This document shows positions 22,201-33,807 of a stretch of 64,000 nt of DNA, one piece after another (the stretch's first letter is position 1; each line of letters begins with the position of its first letter). The position numbers were made by a program, and so were the translations under genes. The notes under the pieces were generated by a model, which was not told the DNA's origin, made no database searches, and saw nothing but the letters and a program-made list of their open reading frames with translations. This DNA is from Alopecurus myosuroides (Eukaryota; Streptophyta; Magnoliopsida; Poales; Poaceae), in NCBI GenBank assembly GCA_028641055.1, contig CM054062.1, positions 177,278,726-177,342,725 of the forward strand, read 5' to 3'.

Positions 22201-23696
22201 AATCAATCAATCATGCTAATGTTATTACTTAATAATAATTTGATGATAAGGCACCGGTAGGAGGCCCTGTGTGGTTTTGAGGCCTGCTAGTGTCGACCCT
22301 AATAGGAAAAGGGTCTTGTCTACTGATCCATGATGAGCGCACTGCCCGCATGTGGGAAGCGAGTATGGGCTCCCCCCTCAATTTGATTCGATTCGCATCT
22401 CGTCCAAATCATCTCATTTAGTTCGTGTTTTCCATTTTGCCGCATGCATGTTTTTGCGAGCCCAGCGCAGGGTGGAAATTTTGTAGTCGGCATATAGGGG
22501 GACACGGTCTTAGAGTGCTATGAGGGTCCCTTTTCTTCGGGGCTTGATTAGCCGTGCACCCAAGGTGCTTTGGGCTTGATGCGAAGAAGAGTTGAGTTGT
22601 GTTGAGTGCCCCGCTTGGTGGGAGGCATCCCATCTGGCGGGTTATTCATACGTGTACGACCAAATTGGTGCAACCCTGCAGGGATAATCTTCTCGAGAAG
22701 CCGTGTTTTCCGCGGTTATGGATTACTTGGTGAAAGTACTGGCTAACAAGTACTCAGGACAACTTAAACCTAATGATTCACAATCTCACACCCAATGATT
22801 AACAACTTGACTAGTAATAGGATTATTGACACAATAACTTGATTCATCTTTAATCCAACTGGGTGAGTTATCCTCGGATTGCTTCTTTGGATAAGGGGCG
22901 AGATCCAGGATGGGTTTGTTTGAAGTTATCTCTCAGTTGGTTACAATACTCGATCTTATCTTCTTTCTGTTAGCCGGAAGTGATAGAATCTCAGTAGTTG
23001 GTTAGCGCAGCCAGTTGCAGCATCTTTTATATCCCCTCTCTTCCGTTGAACCCAAGGCATCTGTGCTTGGTGTTGACGGGCTACACTTTGGTGAACTATG
23101 AGTCTTGCTTGCCAGTACGTCTATGTACTGTCCCCTTTGGGGCTGTGGTTTCCGCAGACTACGCTTACGAGGATCCAGGTGACGGCTACTACGTGGAGTT
23201 TGACGAGGCTGCTGACGAGTAGTTAGCGGACCCGGGCAGGATCCGAGACATCGTGGATGGGCTCCGTCTTTATTTCAGTTTCCGGCTTCTTAAGCCTATT
23301 TGGATTTGTCTGTACTCAGACCCTTTGAATGCTTCCGCTGAGATGTAATGATGTTATGTTGGGACATGTGTCCTCTGGCTGATTGTATTTGCTATCTCTG
23401 CTCTAGTGAGAGCTATTTGCAACTTATTTCAATCTTTTGTGTCTTAGAGATATGTTGTGCTATCATTCTGTTACAAACTGTTGACGTACCATGTGTGTAT
23501 GGTATGAAGTACGTCAATGGTAGTATCATGATTTCTATGGGATAGTTTACGTCGACGCTGAACATATAGGGGTTGGTTGTCACACATACGTGTGTTGGCC
23601 TACTCGTAAGAGGACGCGGGTGCCGGTAAGCCCCGTAATCCAATCTACTACTGTTCAACGGAACGGCGAGTATCCTTTAGGAGTCCGGGTGCGACA
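19217..23696 (+). repeat. Chromovirus B 3' LTR (4480 bp)
   Basis: Near-identical to the 5' LTR, with the same termini. TATA box at 20052-20059, tRNA-like block 20593-20648 with T7 at 20678-20684, 159-bp array about 20830-21540, exon-like blocks 21852-21929 and 23158-23222. A perfect hairpin AATAGGGTTCACCCTATT at 19609-19626 carries one substitution in the 5' LTR copy (9338-9355). Confidence 0.95.
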
Positions 23697-23701
23697 AAGT
23701 T

Positions 23702-24652
23702 GCAAGCAACAGATAATTGCAGTAAGGAAAGTATGTAATGTAAACTAAGTAAACACTGTTGTTTTCTCCCTAATGGCAACAACACATCCTCCATCTGTCA
23801 CGTTTCTGTCACTCGAGCACAGATGCAAAGGAGGCATGAACCCACTATCGAGCATAAATACTCCCTCTTGGAGTTACTAGCATCTACTTGTCCAGAGCGT
23901 CTACTAATAACGGAGAGCATGCAAGATCATAAATAACATATGCATGAAGATAACATGATAGATTGATAATCAGAAGACATAGCATTCAACATTCATCGGA
24001 TCCCAGCAAACACAACATGTAGCATTACATAAAGATAATCTTGATCATGTAGGGTAGCTCACGAGATCTAAACATGAGGTACAAAGTGGAGAAGACAACC
24101 ATCTAGCTACTGCTATGGACCTGTAGTCCAGGGATAAACTACTCACTGCATCACTTGGAGGAGGGCGTGGTGGTGTAGACCCCTCTGGTGATGAATTCCC
24201 CTCCCGGCACGGTGCCGGGGAGAGCTCCAGATCCCTCCCGATCTCTGGATGACGATGACCGCAGCCTCGGGTGTTTCTCGGGACGAAGTGGTATATTTTT
24301 AGGGTTGTCCTATCGGGGTGAATAAATAGGCGAAAGGGCGATGGCGGCGGACGCCCGAGGGGCCGACACCACCCCCAGGCGCGGCCAGGGGGCGCGCCGC
24401 CCTATGGTGTGGCCCCCCTCAGGGCCTCTTTGGGACTCCATGGAACCTTCGGGAATTCTAAGACTTCCAGGCTTTAAATTTTCCAATTCCGAGAATATTT
24501 CCAGAACAAATTTTCTGAAACTAAAAACAGTAGAAAATAGGGAACTGGCTCTGTGGAATCTTGTCAATAGGTTAGTCCCAAAAATCGATAAAAATGACAT
24601 AAAGTTTATAGCAAACATGTAAGAAATAACATGAAAACAACATGGCGTATCA
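23702..24652 (-). repeat. L1: Athila-like LTR, second part
   Basis: It resumes exactly after the B target duplication with GCAAGCAACAGATAA and runs to the LTR terminus CGTATCA at 24652 (minus-strand start TGATACG). About 30 bp before the terminus are missing: the sequence jumps from ACATGG to CGTATCA, and ATGG occurs repeatedly in the intact copy, so a microhomology deletion is likely. A minus-strand A/T-rich TATA-like motif lies near 24325 (GAATAAATAGG on the plus strand). Confidence 0.85.
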
Positions 24653-25815
24653 CTGGGCAATTGACAGATATAAAAGCTGCACCGTAGTGCATATGCATGA
24701 CATGATGATTACTATGTGATTCATGCGGGCATTACAACAAGATACATAGACCGTCATCCAACTGCATCTATGACTAATAATCCACCCTCAGAATGTCGTT
24801 CGAGCAATCCTTGGGTATTAAGTTGCAAGCAACAGATAATCGCAGTAAGCAAAGTTTGTAATGTAAACAATGTAAACATCGTTGTTTTCTCCCTAATGGC
24901 AACAACACATCCCCCATTCGTCACGTTTTTGTCACTCGAGCATATATGCAAAGGAGGCATGAACCCACTATCGAGCATTAATACTCCCTCTTGGAGTTAC
25001 TAGCATCTACTTGGCCAGAGCATCGACTAACAACGGAGAGAATGCAAGATCATAAATAACATACACATGAAAAAAACATGATAGATTGATAATCATGAGA
25101 CATAACATTCAGTATACATCGGATCCCGACAAACACAACGTGTAGCATTACAATAAGATGATCTTGATCATGTAGGGCAGCTCACAAGACCTAAACATGA
25201 GGCATAAAGAGGAGAGAACTACCTTATAGCTACTGCTATGGACCCGTAGTCCAAGTATGAACTACTCACACATCTTTCCGGAGGTGGGCATGGTGGTGTA
25301 GAGCCCTCCGGTGATGATTCCCCCTCCCCGCAGGGTGCCGGGGAGAGTTCCTGAACCCTCCCAAACTAGGGTTGACGATGACGGCGGTTGCGGATGTTTT
25401 TCATGGAAAAGGCTTCTGTTTCTAGGGTTAACCCTTCGGGGACAATATATAGGCGAGAGGGCAACGTCGGTGGGCGAGCATGGGGGGCACACCACCCCTG
25501 GGCGCGGCGAGGGGGGCGCTCCCACCCATGGTGTGGTGCCCCTGTGGCTCCCCACCGGGTCTCCTCCTTACTCTGTGTGCACGACAACTTTCTAAGACTT
25601 CTGGGCTTCGAATCGTCGAATTCCGAGAATATTTCCACAAGAACTTTTATGAAACTAAAAACATCAGAAAATAGGAATTGTCTCTGTGGCATCTTGTCAA
25701 TAGGTTAGTCCCAGGAAATCGATAAAAATGGCATAAAGTGTAAAGGAAACATGTAGCATATGGCATGAAATCAACATGGAACATCAGAAATTATGGATAC
25801 GTTTATCACGTATCA
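24653..25815 (-). repeat. L2 3' LTR, truncated
   Basis: It corresponds to the L3 LTR from about its position 445 to the terminus GTATCA. The first 440 bp or so (minus-strand 3' end) are missing. A minus-strand TATA (plus-strand ACAATATATAGGCG near 25442) lies just before a telo-box-like TAGGGTTAACCC (25423-25434). Confidence 0.85.
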
Positions 25816-26297
25816 ACATCCAAAAGCTTAGTCCCTACTCGTCCTCGAGTAGGTAAACGATAAAAACAAATAATTTCTAAGGTGACATGCTACCAACATA
25901 AACTTGATCATCTAGATTGTAAAAGCATATGTACGCTGAGATCATAATACTTTAAACACAAGCATGATAGATATATTTTTAACATTGAAACTTAGCAATC
26001 ACCTTGCACCATCAAAAGTATAACACAAATAAAAGATCATGAATAATAATGCACTTGAAAGTTATTCATTTGTTTCGAGCATAGAGAAAACATATCAAAG
26101 TGATATTTCGCTTGTCCTTAAGAGTGGGGCAAAACATAAATGCCAGGACACCTTCAAAGTTTAAGTGGATGACTAGAACAAATAATTTGAGAGCAAACAC
26201 TAACACATCATGAATTAATAATGTTTCTGGAACAAATACACATTAAACTCAGAATGGCAACTACGCTCTCTCCACTGTGCATAAAGTTAGAAGATGG
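25816..26297 (-). mobile_element. L2 interior, left of the DNA transposon; noncoding
   Basis: It starts with ACATCCAAAAGCTTAG, the complement of a decayed polypurine tract (intact form ACATCCCCAAGCTTAG in L3 at 44513). The rest matches L3 44530-44990. No reading frame. Confidence 0.8.
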
Positions 26298-26420
26298 AGA
26301 AATATTACTCATGTGCCCCCGATTCCTTAGTTCTGCTCACTTTTCCCCACGGTTGAAAGCTTTACTCACTTTTCCCCATCTCCTTAGGTGAAACTCTCAT
26401 GAATACTCACACATGACGTT
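26298..26420 (+). repeat. Left terminal inverted repeat of the Mutator-like element
   Basis: It pairs with 34270-34389. Best-kept blocks are ATTACTC, CCGATTC.TTAG, CTCACTTTTCCCCAT and CTTAG. By eye identity is roughly 70%. Confidence 0.7.
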
Positions 26421-26722
26421 GTTGTGTCTTCCGTTAACTCTGACTAGTGAGACCGTGTGGGACTGTTTCGCTCGCTGGACCTGACAAGTGGGACAAGTGC
26501 GGCTGCGTTTCTGTGGCATTGTCCGTTGGGCCGTTGTATGCTTCGTACGTCGTAGAACGGTCCGAATTTGCTGATAATTAAATTCAGCCTGCTAGCATAC
26601 CCACGCGCGCGGTCAGCCTTTTATGCATGCCATCGTTTCAGCCTGCTATGCATGCGCTCGACGTTGGCATTGATGACCGCAGCGTTGACTAGTTTACGTG
26701 AATAAAAGGCTGCGATTGAGCT

Positions 26723-27047
26723 GCCACCTAGCCATGCACGGCTGCGATTCAGTGGCAACCCTGCCATGCACGCAGCCACCTAGCCACGCACGCAGGTGTG
26801 ATTCGGTCGCCACCTAGCCATGCACCCAGCTTGATTCAGCCGCACACTCGATTAATTTGTCGCGTCGTTTCACGCGCTGAGCCACGCATCGAGGCATGGC
26901 CGGACCGAGTGATGAAAAAACGGCGGTTCCTCCACCCCCTCTTCTCCACAGTACAACCGCGACGCCTCGATGCAGTGTGAAAAAACGTCGACGCCTCGAT
27001 GCAGTGTGAAAAAGTACAACCGCGACACCTAGATAAAGTGTGAAAAA
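26723..27047 (+). repeat. Two short direct-repeat clusters in the Mutator-like element
   Basis: GCCACCTAGCCATGCAC or a near copy recurs at 26723, 26775 and 26809. A second motif, CCTCGATGCAGTGTGAAAAA, recurs at about 26965, 26993 and 27024 (last copy diverged), flanked by repeated ACGGCGGTT..TCCACCCCCTC. They lie directly upstream of the small gene at 27197. Confidence 0.75.
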
Positions 27048-27196
27048 ACGGCGGTTTCATCCACCCCCTCCTCTCCGTTGGCTACTTAAACCGCGTCTCG
27101 TAACCTCCTCCTCCACATCTTCAATCTTCACCTCCTCCCAATTCTCTTCTCTCCAACCAGAGCGAAAGCACAACCGACGACTCAACGTACGTGAAG

Positions 27197-27623
27197 ATGC
27201 AGTTCAACGTACCCACCTTCCGCTTCCCACCCACCGTGCCAGAGGTCCGCTACCCCCCCCCCCGGCAGGGTCGTTGAGACCGCGCTACACGTCTGGGCGT
27301 TCTCACGCTGGAGGAACAATACAGAGTTGGCCCGTCTCTTCCTCCGTGCGGGATTTAACCACCTCCTGGCGGGGTCGCCAGTCATGTTCGGTCTGGAGGA
27401 ACAGTGCGCCCACTCCACTGCTCAAGTGGTAGGCCTTGTTGCCTACTTCACAAACAGGTTTGATGTGTACTACCTGCTCGGCCGCGTGTTCTGGTGTGGA
27501 TGCGAGTTCATCGCATTCACGACCTACAACATGTACACCGACTTCGAGATCATCTTCCCCGAGGAAAACCACATGCACACCCTCCCCTACTATCTCGGCG
27601 ATGACGGCGTCGAGGAGCAGTGA
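27197..27623 (+). pseudogene. Small unrecognised gene inside the Mutator-like element, frameshifted at poly-C
   Basis: ATG at 27197 follows a gene-like leader: a TTAAA box near 27086 and a pyrimidine-rich 5' UTR (about 27100-27160). The first 23 codons (MQFNVPTFRFPPTVPEVRYP) run into a tract of 11 C at 27253-27263. The frame then continues in another phase to TGA at 27621, encoding VWAFSRWRNNTELARLFLRA, GLEEQCAHSTAQVVGLVAYF and DVYYLLGRVFWCGCEFIAFT before an acidic tail. The total would be about 140 residues, with no coiled coil and a hydrophobic middle rich in Phe, Tyr and Cys. I do not recognise the family. Codon use is GC-rich in third positions, unlike the AT-rich surroundings. It may be a captured host gene or a second transposon gene. 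The homopolymer could also hide a sequencing error. Confidence 0.5.
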
Positions 27624-28659
27624 AGACGACGAGTACGGCGGCAACGAGGAGTGAAGACGACGACGGTGAAGTCCAGACGGTGTTGGTGTTGCACGCCCGC
27701 AGTGTTGCCGGCCCTAGCTAGTGTACCATGCTATGTACCGTATATCATGTGTTCCCTTTACTATGTACCGTACTATATAGGGATCTAAGAATCCCATATC
27801 TAAGTTATTTATCGTTGGCCGTGCGTGATGTGTTCTTTTTTATCTGTAATCATATTATTTCCAAGTGGTTTGCCCAAGTTAATTAAGGCATGACTAATAG
27901 CACATACAACGCCAGTCTTTTAGAGTAGACGCAGCCTTTTTTATCTTTTCTTTCCTATATTTGAACTAGTAGTTACACTAGTTTGTGAAAAATAAAAGAA
28001 CCCAAACTAAAAAGTAAGTAAGACAAATTTACGAACTAGTTCTGTGTATGCTGAGATAAGAGCAGAAAATCAAAACATATTTGTGAACTAAATAAGGTTC
28101 GATATCAAACTAGTCGAAAATATAACTCATTTTTTTTGCACGTGCATGACAACTAACTTGTGGAAAAAAAAGAAAAATAATATTCTTTCCTTCTTTTTTT
28201 GGCATTCTTAAAAGGTCCCTTCTTAAAACCCTTTGCGTTTTGTGAACACTTTGTATTTTACTATCACCTCCAGCAAATAGAATAGGGTGGGCAATCAACC
28301 CTCAAATAAATGAAATCTCTTTGAATCGTCGAAAGAAAAAAAAATTAGAGCATCGCGTGTTTATGGATTTTTCCTAGAACTCGGTGTAACCAAACTGAAG
28401 CTAAACTGAACCGAAGAGAGTGTTCCTTTGAAGAAGAGATGATCTCGAGGTATTTGTGTTGCGCAAGTAGTACTAACTATCATCTGGTCAACTAAAAAAC
28501 TAGGTACAGTAACAAACAAACTTAGATGATCTCGAGAGATGCGCTTTGAAATCCATCACATTAAGGTTTCATGACATGGACTTAATATACAGTTAAAAAT
28601 ACACAATGTCTCTAACGAGAGTTCACCGGCACGTATACAAATTCAACAGCAACAATGCA
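27624..28659. other. AT-rich noncoding interval in the Mutator-like element
   Basis: No supported gene. The first 100 bp repeat GAAGACGACGA-type sequence downstream of the small gene's stop. Confidence 0.6.
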
Positions 28660-29215
28660 AAAATAAAATCCTAAAGCTATCATATTTGCTTGCTGCATCA
28701 CTTGAATCATCTGCTTCAAGTTCTTGTTCATCTTCTTCAATTCACCCTTCATATCTACATCCCCAAACTGTCAGAGCACCCTTCAACTCTGCAGTCCCTA
28801 TGTTCTTCACGGATGGAGGCAGATTGAGCTCGAGGGTTGGATCCCCCTTTAAATCAATCAAGCCCTCCCTTTGAAGCCTCTCCACATACTCGTCCATCTA
28901 CTCGAAATGATTGCATTTTTTCACGATCTGAAAACGAAATAATGAAGCATAAATCCCAACTCTGTGGATGCAAGAAGAGAACCTAGATCTAGAAACAAAA
29001 ACTTAGAGCTAAAGGATGCGAGAGGAACCAAGATCTACCTGCCACTCTGTCCTGCTCTCGCATCTGACGAACTCGCGCCCAAAGTTGCCATTTTTGTCCT
29101 CCTTCGAAGTCCACCGCTTCAGTGGCACGGTGCATGGGCAGTCCGGACACCGCTGCATCGACACTAGACCATACGTAGGCCACGAGGGGCGGGAGGATGA
29201 AGTGGAGGTCGACAT
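28660..29215 (-). pseudogene. GRF-type zinc finger gene, decayed
   Basis: Start at 29215 (MSTSTSSSRPSWPTYGL). Exon 1 (29215-29039) encodes CPDCPCTVPLKRWTSKEDKN then GREFVRC, fitting a GRF zinc finger (two Cys, Gly-Arg-x-Phe, Cys). It ends at CAG|GTAGAT. Exon 2 starts at 28927 after TTTTCAG and continues CNHFE, then an in-frame TAG where this family usually has Trp, then MDEYVERLQREGLIDL. Near 28750 the frame shifts, and the C-terminal coiled-coil-like segment (GELKKMNKNLKQMIQVMQQA) lies in another phase. Similar GRF proteins of unknown function are numerous in grasses. It lies in the same orientation as the transposase and downstream of it. Confidence 0.7.
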
Positions 29216-30579
29216 TTTGCCAGAGAGGAAGAAGAACTGGTCTGTCGCCGAGATCCAAAGGGGAGGCGAGCACGGGCTGCTGTGTGACTGTGCTGATGGG
29301 TGGAGGAGAGCACGGGCTGCTGTGTGACTGTGTCGATGTGTCAGTGGAATACAATGGTGCGGCCAATCAGGATTTAGAACCAGCCTCCCGCGGATCGCCC
29401 GCCCTTCTAGAAGACTGAACTCTGATCTCAATCGTCGATGCCATCCAACGGCGCAGAGATGGCGCGGGTATGTCCCCAGAATTCTTCTATAAGGTCAGAT
29501 CTTACGGCTGGCATTGGCGGTAGGGTATGATCGGATGGCTGACGTTTGGCGCTAGGGTTTTGGGATTACGAGGTTATCGAGGTTTTGGGGTTATGAGGGT
29601 ATGACAGAACTTCAAATGACCATAACTAATTAAAAAAATCAAAAAATGGAAACAAAGTGTAGTTTGTCAGCTTATAAGATATAGTTACTAGAAAAAAAAT
29701 ATAAACATACTATAGGAACATTTTCAAGAAAAATAATTTTCACAAGCGAGCCATCAAAATCAGGTTCAAATGACCATAACTAATTCAAAAAAAAAATGCA
29801 CGACAAGCTCACATAGCCGTCATATGTGACATGGTTATGAGAAAAATAAATAAACTTAGTGTCAAGTAATTTTCATGAAAAAGGCTTCTCATAAATGAGC
29901 AACCGTGTATAGACTTGTTCATAGTTCGATGGAGAGTAAAGGAGGGTTTTGGTTTTGAAAAAATTCAAAAAACAAATCAAAAAAATCACCAATGCTTCGT
30001 CTTGGAGTGAATAAGACGGTTGTGAACTTACTTTCACATTTTCATATCTCAAACGTGTGTTTTGGTGGTTTTCAACTAAAAGGATTTTTTTTCAAAAAAT
30101 AAATAAATAATATGAAAAATAATTCAATAAATAGTGAGACTTCGATTGGACACTATTTAGATGGAATAAGTGTCACCTAGAAAATATTGGCTCATTTAGA
30201 GAAGGTCGAAAAAAAACTTGATTACAAATGGGGCTATTTACCCTAGATTCAGAGCTCATTTGTAGCACGTTTCTCCTTCGGATTGATCACCTTCAAATAT
30301 TGGGGTTCAAATGTTGGTGAAAGTTCAACTTTAGCTCAAACAAGTACTAAAGAGAAACAAACTTGAAATTTTTGTACAACTTCAACTTTGCCTCAAATTA
30401 TAATTTTGTTCCAAATTCAAATATTGCTTCAAATTCAACCTTTGTTTCAAATATGCATTCTGCCTAGCATATGATACCAAACCACAAACAATATTACTAA
30501 GACTTATAAGTTATCACAAGATCTAAAGTTGACAACACAAACACCTAACTACAGATCCATCAAATTCAAATTCATAGTT
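29216..30579. other. Noncoding interval in the Mutator-like element
   Basis: It contains the GRF gene's probable promoter side (29216-29520) with a repeated CACGGGCTGCTGTGTGACTGTG at about 29269-29291 and 29308-29330, then AT-rich sequence. CAAATGACCATAACTAATT recurs at about 29613 and 29769. No gene. Confidence 0.6.
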
Positions 30580-33117
30580 CAAATTCAAATCTTCGACCTG
30601 CTCCTTGTGTGAGAAGATGGCTTCACTGTCTTGCTCCGGGTTTCCCTAGCTGGAGTGCTCTTTGGAATCATCTTGTTCATTCTGATCTTCCCTTGGGGTT
30701 GTGGCCGTGGAGATGGTGACGGAGTAATTCCACTCGGCGAGCACTCGACGACAAGTTGACGGTCATCTGTGTGTTCAGTAATCCTTAGAGGAACAACTGG
30801 TACAATTACTTTGTCCTCTTCTTCTCTTATAGCTTAAAAACCATCAAGAGCCATGGATTCAAATTCTAAGCCATCCGATGATGACTGAACTTCATTTTCT
30901 TGGGCTCTATCCTCTTCTTCTCTTATAGCTTCCTCTCTACACCTTTTCTTCCCTCCGCCTCCATTATCCTAGTGCTGAGAAATAAAATTATAAGACATAT
31001 GGAGAAAAGAGAACAAAATGCATAAAAAGGGAATGCGCACACATACCAAGGTGCTTCTTCAACGAGGAGTGCATCTTCAGACTCAATTGCTGCTGCATGG
31101 TCCCCTCTATCTTCAATCTCCATTGCTGATGCATTCTCCTCTGCATTTGCTGCTGTCCATCGGTCCTCTTATCCAAATGATGCATCCACTGGATTGGAAC
31201 AAAACCTAGCAATGTGCCCCGGAATTCCACATTTTTTGAACGCCCTTTTTTTTGGTACACGACCCTCTTCACCTGCTCTGTACCTGTTTTTTCTTGGTCT
31301 TCCTGGTGGTCTAGTCAGTAAAGGAGAGCGGAGTTTGAACCCTGGATCTACTATGTTCCATTGGTCTTTTCCCACGAGTGCAGGCACATTGTGAGCATAA
31401 GCAACCTTAAATTTAGCAACAAAGAAATACTTAGAGAAATACTGATCAACTTCACCATCTTCACCCCCAATCAGAGTCATCAGATGTAGAGCATGTATGC
31501 ATGGCTTCCCACGAATCTGCCATTGTCTACCACTGCATTCCCTAGTGGCTAGGTTCACTAGATACCTCCATTCCCTATTTTTACTGTAAGTGTATGGTAC
31601 CTCAGCCTCGTATGTCGACGATCGTATGCATCTCATCTTCAGTCCTCTTGCCTTGTGATGCAATGACTTAATCAGTGATGAGAGTATAACATGGCCAACA
31701 TATTGTGTTTCAGCAATTCTTTTGCGAAGAGCCATCTTTATCATGATCATCTGCCTCATCTTGTCAAATGCTTGCCAAACCAAATAACCCTTCACTGACT
31801 TGAACTTTCATTGAAGCATTCTGCAAGATTACTGGTCACATATTCTACTTTGCATATGGTGTTGAATTTGCTTCTTGACCACACCTTTCCATGATGTGCA
31901 TCCATATACTCCTTCACCTCTGTCTGTTTCTGAGCATACGACACTCTCAAATGGTGCTCATGCTTCCTTTCGCTGCATGTGTATGATGATGGCCATAAGT
32001 TCTCATAAAAAACTTTTCCTTTGAACTTCTTTTTAAAATTTTGCGCTAGGTGTCGCATACATTCCTATGCTCCACTCCAGGGAATACAATTTCTACTGCA
32101 CTCTCTAGACCTTTTCAAGCATCTGTATGTATAGCTAAACCTGGGGGTGTGCCTATAATGTTGCGCAACTGCTGCAGAAACCAGACCCAACTTTCCTCGG
32201 ACTCTGCCTCCAAAACACCAAATGCAACTCGGAATAGCTAGTTGTGTCCATCAACTGCAGAAGCTGCTACTAGTTGTCCTCTCCATCTTATAGTCAAATG
32301 GGTAGCATCTATAGCCAAATAAGGCATGCATCCATCAAGAAACCCCTGCCAACAAGCCTTGAAACATACAAAAGCCCTTCTGAAGCACTCCTTCTCAAAT
32401 GACTTCCCTTTTATTTTGAATGGAACTGTATGCTTGTCAATTTCTACAACACTACCTGGACTAGCCATCTCCACTTCAGCTTTGAAGGTGTAAAGCAACT
32501 GAAAACTTTCATTCCATTGACCATTAATCCTGTCAAGAGCCATTTCTTTAGCTTTGAAAATCCTCATGTAAGGAATTACAATCTGATACTTCCCAAAAAG
32601 CTTCCCTTGGAGTGTTGTTGGACCAAGACCAGGTTTTTCTTTCAGCCAATCCAATATTGCATCTGCCACCCATCGAGTTTTTGCTAGTTTGGATTTTTTT
32701 CCTTCCCCCCTCCCCCTCCAGGTGGACATGCGTGCTTGTGTGGAGTTTTCTTTATCCGAAACAAAAGAAAGGGTAAAAAATAATGGATAAGAAACATTAC
32801 TCAATGATCTGAAATAAAATAATCAATCAACTTGGAGTACCTGAATCAGTTTGCTCTTTAGCATACGGGATGCATGCAACCTCCACATACACCTATCATA
32901 TGCACAATAAACTATGAACCTTCTTGGCTCACTCTAAATCCTATATGAATTTTCAGTAAGAATGCAATATGTAGTTACTTCATTCCGACAATCCACCATC
33001 GATTGGAATATGGTGCCTTCAGTAAGCTCAAGATTCTCCCTGTTCCACTCAATTGTTGGCACGTCGTCACCATCGTTTTCATCCAAAATTAAGTTGTCAT
33101 TGTTCTACGCATCCTCT
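30580..33117 (-). pseudogene. MULE transposase, catalytic core and C-terminus, decayed
   Basis: Read leftward. The DNA-binding region ends near 32820 (CMWRLHASRML). Next come VADAILDWLKEKPGLG and GCMPYLAIDATHLTIRWRGQ (about 32300-32350), with the first catalytic Asp. After an in-frame TAG comes FGVLEAESEESWVWFLQQL, then HTDA with a TGA directly after it, and FPGVEHRN. A frameshift leads to MRHLAQNFKKKFKGKVFYEN (32058 on), and a second shift near 31795 leads to DKMRQMIMIKM. A SWIM-type finger (CSGRQWQIRGKPCIHA, about 31540-31490) and a CCHC-like knuckle lacking its first Cys (FKKCGIPGHIARFC, about 31250-31205) follow. A basic, Ser/Pro-rich tail extends to about 30580. The order is that of plant MuDR-type transposases, and several stops make it inactive. 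Confidence 0.85.
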
Positions 33118-33807
33118 TCATCGTAGTGTCATCAAACCTAGCTCGGCTCTCATGGGCTCCTCTGGATATTCATCATCCACTGCTTGCTGACTGGCTCTAT
33201 CTACCAGTTTAGGGTACATCATCTCGTCTTCATCATCATTTCGAGGCACTTCCTCGTCATGTTCTGCATCTTCTTCTACAAAGACCATAGCAGGTACAGG
33301 GGAAGAAGCAGCACTACCGGCAGCAGATTTAGCAGCAGATATGTTGTGGCTCCACGAACCACTCGCTTTATTTTGTCTCGACCTACAAGGAGTCCCAGGG
33401 TGCTGGCTATTAGCAGAGACAGATGATTGCCAAACACCCTTCCCCTCGACTGGTTCTGCGCGTGGCTGAAGCACGTCGATATAAAGTTTACCAAAACGGC
33501 TGCCAGCATTTAGAGTAAAAAATAACCCGAGATGCTCGTCGCAAGTTAGTGGGATAAATCTTTGCTCGGTACTTCTGAAGTAACTCAATTCAACAGCATC
33601 GGCATCGCTCCACGGATAGGCTGAACGAAGGGTAGTGAGAAAATCTCTGAAGAATTTTTTTGTTTCTATCACAACCGGATAGAAAAACGAATGAAGAAAA
33701 TGCGGTTTAGTACCACGCAGCACACTAGTTTCCATTCTAACCGCCAACCGGAAAGCCAGCGCATGATCAATCCTATTTAGTTCAAACATACGGCTGTAGT
33801 TAGGCAC
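33118..33807 (-). pseudogene. MULE transposase N-terminal region
   Basis: An open frame of 229 residues from 33807, just inside the right inverted repeat, as expected for a MULE transposase start. It has a folded N-terminal part (ELSYFRSTEQRFIPLTCDEH), a Ser/Ala-rich linker and an acidic stretch (EEDAEHDEEVPRNDDEDE) typical of the segment before the MuDR DNA-binding domain. The coding continues leftward beyond the stop at 33118 in another frame (DENDGDDVPTIEWNRENLEL), so this ORF is the first part of the same gene. Confidence 0.7.

Larger units (their letters stand above)
8947..23696 (+). mobile_element. Complete Tekay-like chromovirus B (14.75 kb)
   Basis: Two LTRs (8947-13400 and 19217-23696) flank an internal region with primer site, ORF1, gag, pol and polypurine tract. 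The target duplication AAGTT is perfect at 8942-8946 and 23697-23701, and the interrupted sequence GGGTATTAAGTTGCAAGC occurs uninterrupted in L2 and L3 LTRs (near 24818, 43509, 48649). LTRs differ by small indels and, by eye, dozens of substitutions over 4.45 kb (roughly 1%), so insertion is young by Triticeae standards. The C-terminal chromodomain and integrase order place it with chromoviruses of the Tekay/Del type. Two amber codons and a frameshift disable its polyprotein. Confidence 0.95.

Noticed and set aside
28101..28320. Short minus-strand ORF near 28110-28298
   Set aside because: AT-rich, no domain, no homologous frame elsewhere in the window.
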